A stretch of 64,000 nt of DNA. Source: a candidate division TM6 bacterium GW2011_GWF2_28_16. GTDB taxonomy: Bacteria; Babelota; Babeliae; Babelales; UASB340. Below are positions 63,962 through 64,000 of this stretch, one piece after another. Below the pieces are notes generated by a model that did not search any database, was not told where the DNA came from, and was given only the letters and a program-made list of their open reading frames with translations. A program made the translations under genes and the position numbers. Each line of letters begins with the position of its first letter. Positions within the stretch are counted from its first letter, which is position 1. The stretch spans positions 186,001 to 250,000 of the forward strand of contig LBNX01000002.1 in NCBI GenBank assembly GCA_000989185.1. The letters are read 5' to 3'.

Positions 63962-64000
63962 TTTTTGAAATCCTTTATTTAATAAAGTTTATTCTAACAG

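Noticed and set aside
63973-63987. Small hairpin near the ribosome site of the last gene (63961)
   Set aside because: Only 6 bp and it covers just part of the ribosome site, so it was not counted with the three strong sequestering hairpins.
1-64000. tRNA or rRNA genes, CRISPR arrays, transposases and integrases
   Set aside because: I looked in the gaps between genes and saw no cloverleaf with conserved tRNA bases, no regularly spaced repeats, and no transposase or integrase motifs.

Overview
This 64 kb window is very A+T-rich and densely packed with genes. It looks like chromosome from an obligate host-associated Gram-negative bacterium. The gene set fits Candidatus Dependentiae (TM6), for example a Babela-like amoeba endosymbiont. 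That placement is inferred from gene content, not from a phylogeny. The main clues are a Tlc/NTT-type ATP/ADP translocase (energy parasitism), lpxD, skp and an lptC-like gene (diderm envelope), oxygen-independent nrdDG as the only ribonucleotide reductase seen, and many exported proteins with eukaryote-like modules: four kinase-fold proteins, two ankyrin proteins, an NLR-type leucine-rich-repeat protein, a RING/U-box-like protein and a pentapeptide-repeat protein.

Layout. 1-11.2 kb: comM fragment, acpS, a HerA-type ATPase, an exported ankyrin protein, the skp-lpxD-prs-pth cluster, then nrdG-nrdD. 11.2-26 kb: exported kinase, uvrB, a three-gene ABC-2 exporter, the nucleotide translocase, pheT-lspA-(pgpA-like)-comF, lptC-like, clpB and a HAD phosphatase. 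26-30.4 kb: uppS, gpsA and a fused NagZ/NamZ muropeptide hydrolase that carries a GC-rich palindromic insertion in frame. 30.4-39.7 kb: an accessory block of exported kinase-like, LRR, ankyrin and NlpC/P60-like proteins, interrupted by a ComEC fragment and holB. 39.7-43.6 kb: tmk, typA and a DegT-type sugar aminotransferase. 43.6-50.7 kb: a two-gene surface cassette of a 1,721-residue beta-rich exported protein followed by an outer-membrane barrel. 50.8-54 kb: an MNT-HEPN pair and valS. 54-64 kb: a RING/U-box-like protein, two tandem membrane-TPR (GT-C-like) proteins, and a run of small exported proteins of unknown function.

How it fits together. The housekeeping genes provide lipid, LPS and peptidoglycan precursors, muropeptide salvage, anaerobic dNTP synthesis and DNA repair, while ATP is apparently imported from the host. 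Most of the remaining coding capacity goes to proteins with Sec signal peptides and host-like interaction domains.

The least expected signals are at the DNA/RNA level. Three exported-protein genes (ankyrin, kinase, NlpC/P60-like) have an 11-13 bp hairpin whose 3' arm contains the ribosome binding site and ends 1-3 nt before the start codon. This looks like a shared translational switch. GC-rich palindromes resembling Rickettsia palindromic elements occur inside one gene and upstream of another. An 84-bp multi-stem element lies between the HAD gene and uppS. At the protein level the most notable items are a RING-like domain that keeps only one of its two zinc sites, a PgpA-fold protein that has lost its metal-binding acids, and tandem exported kinases without the canonical beta-3 lysine.
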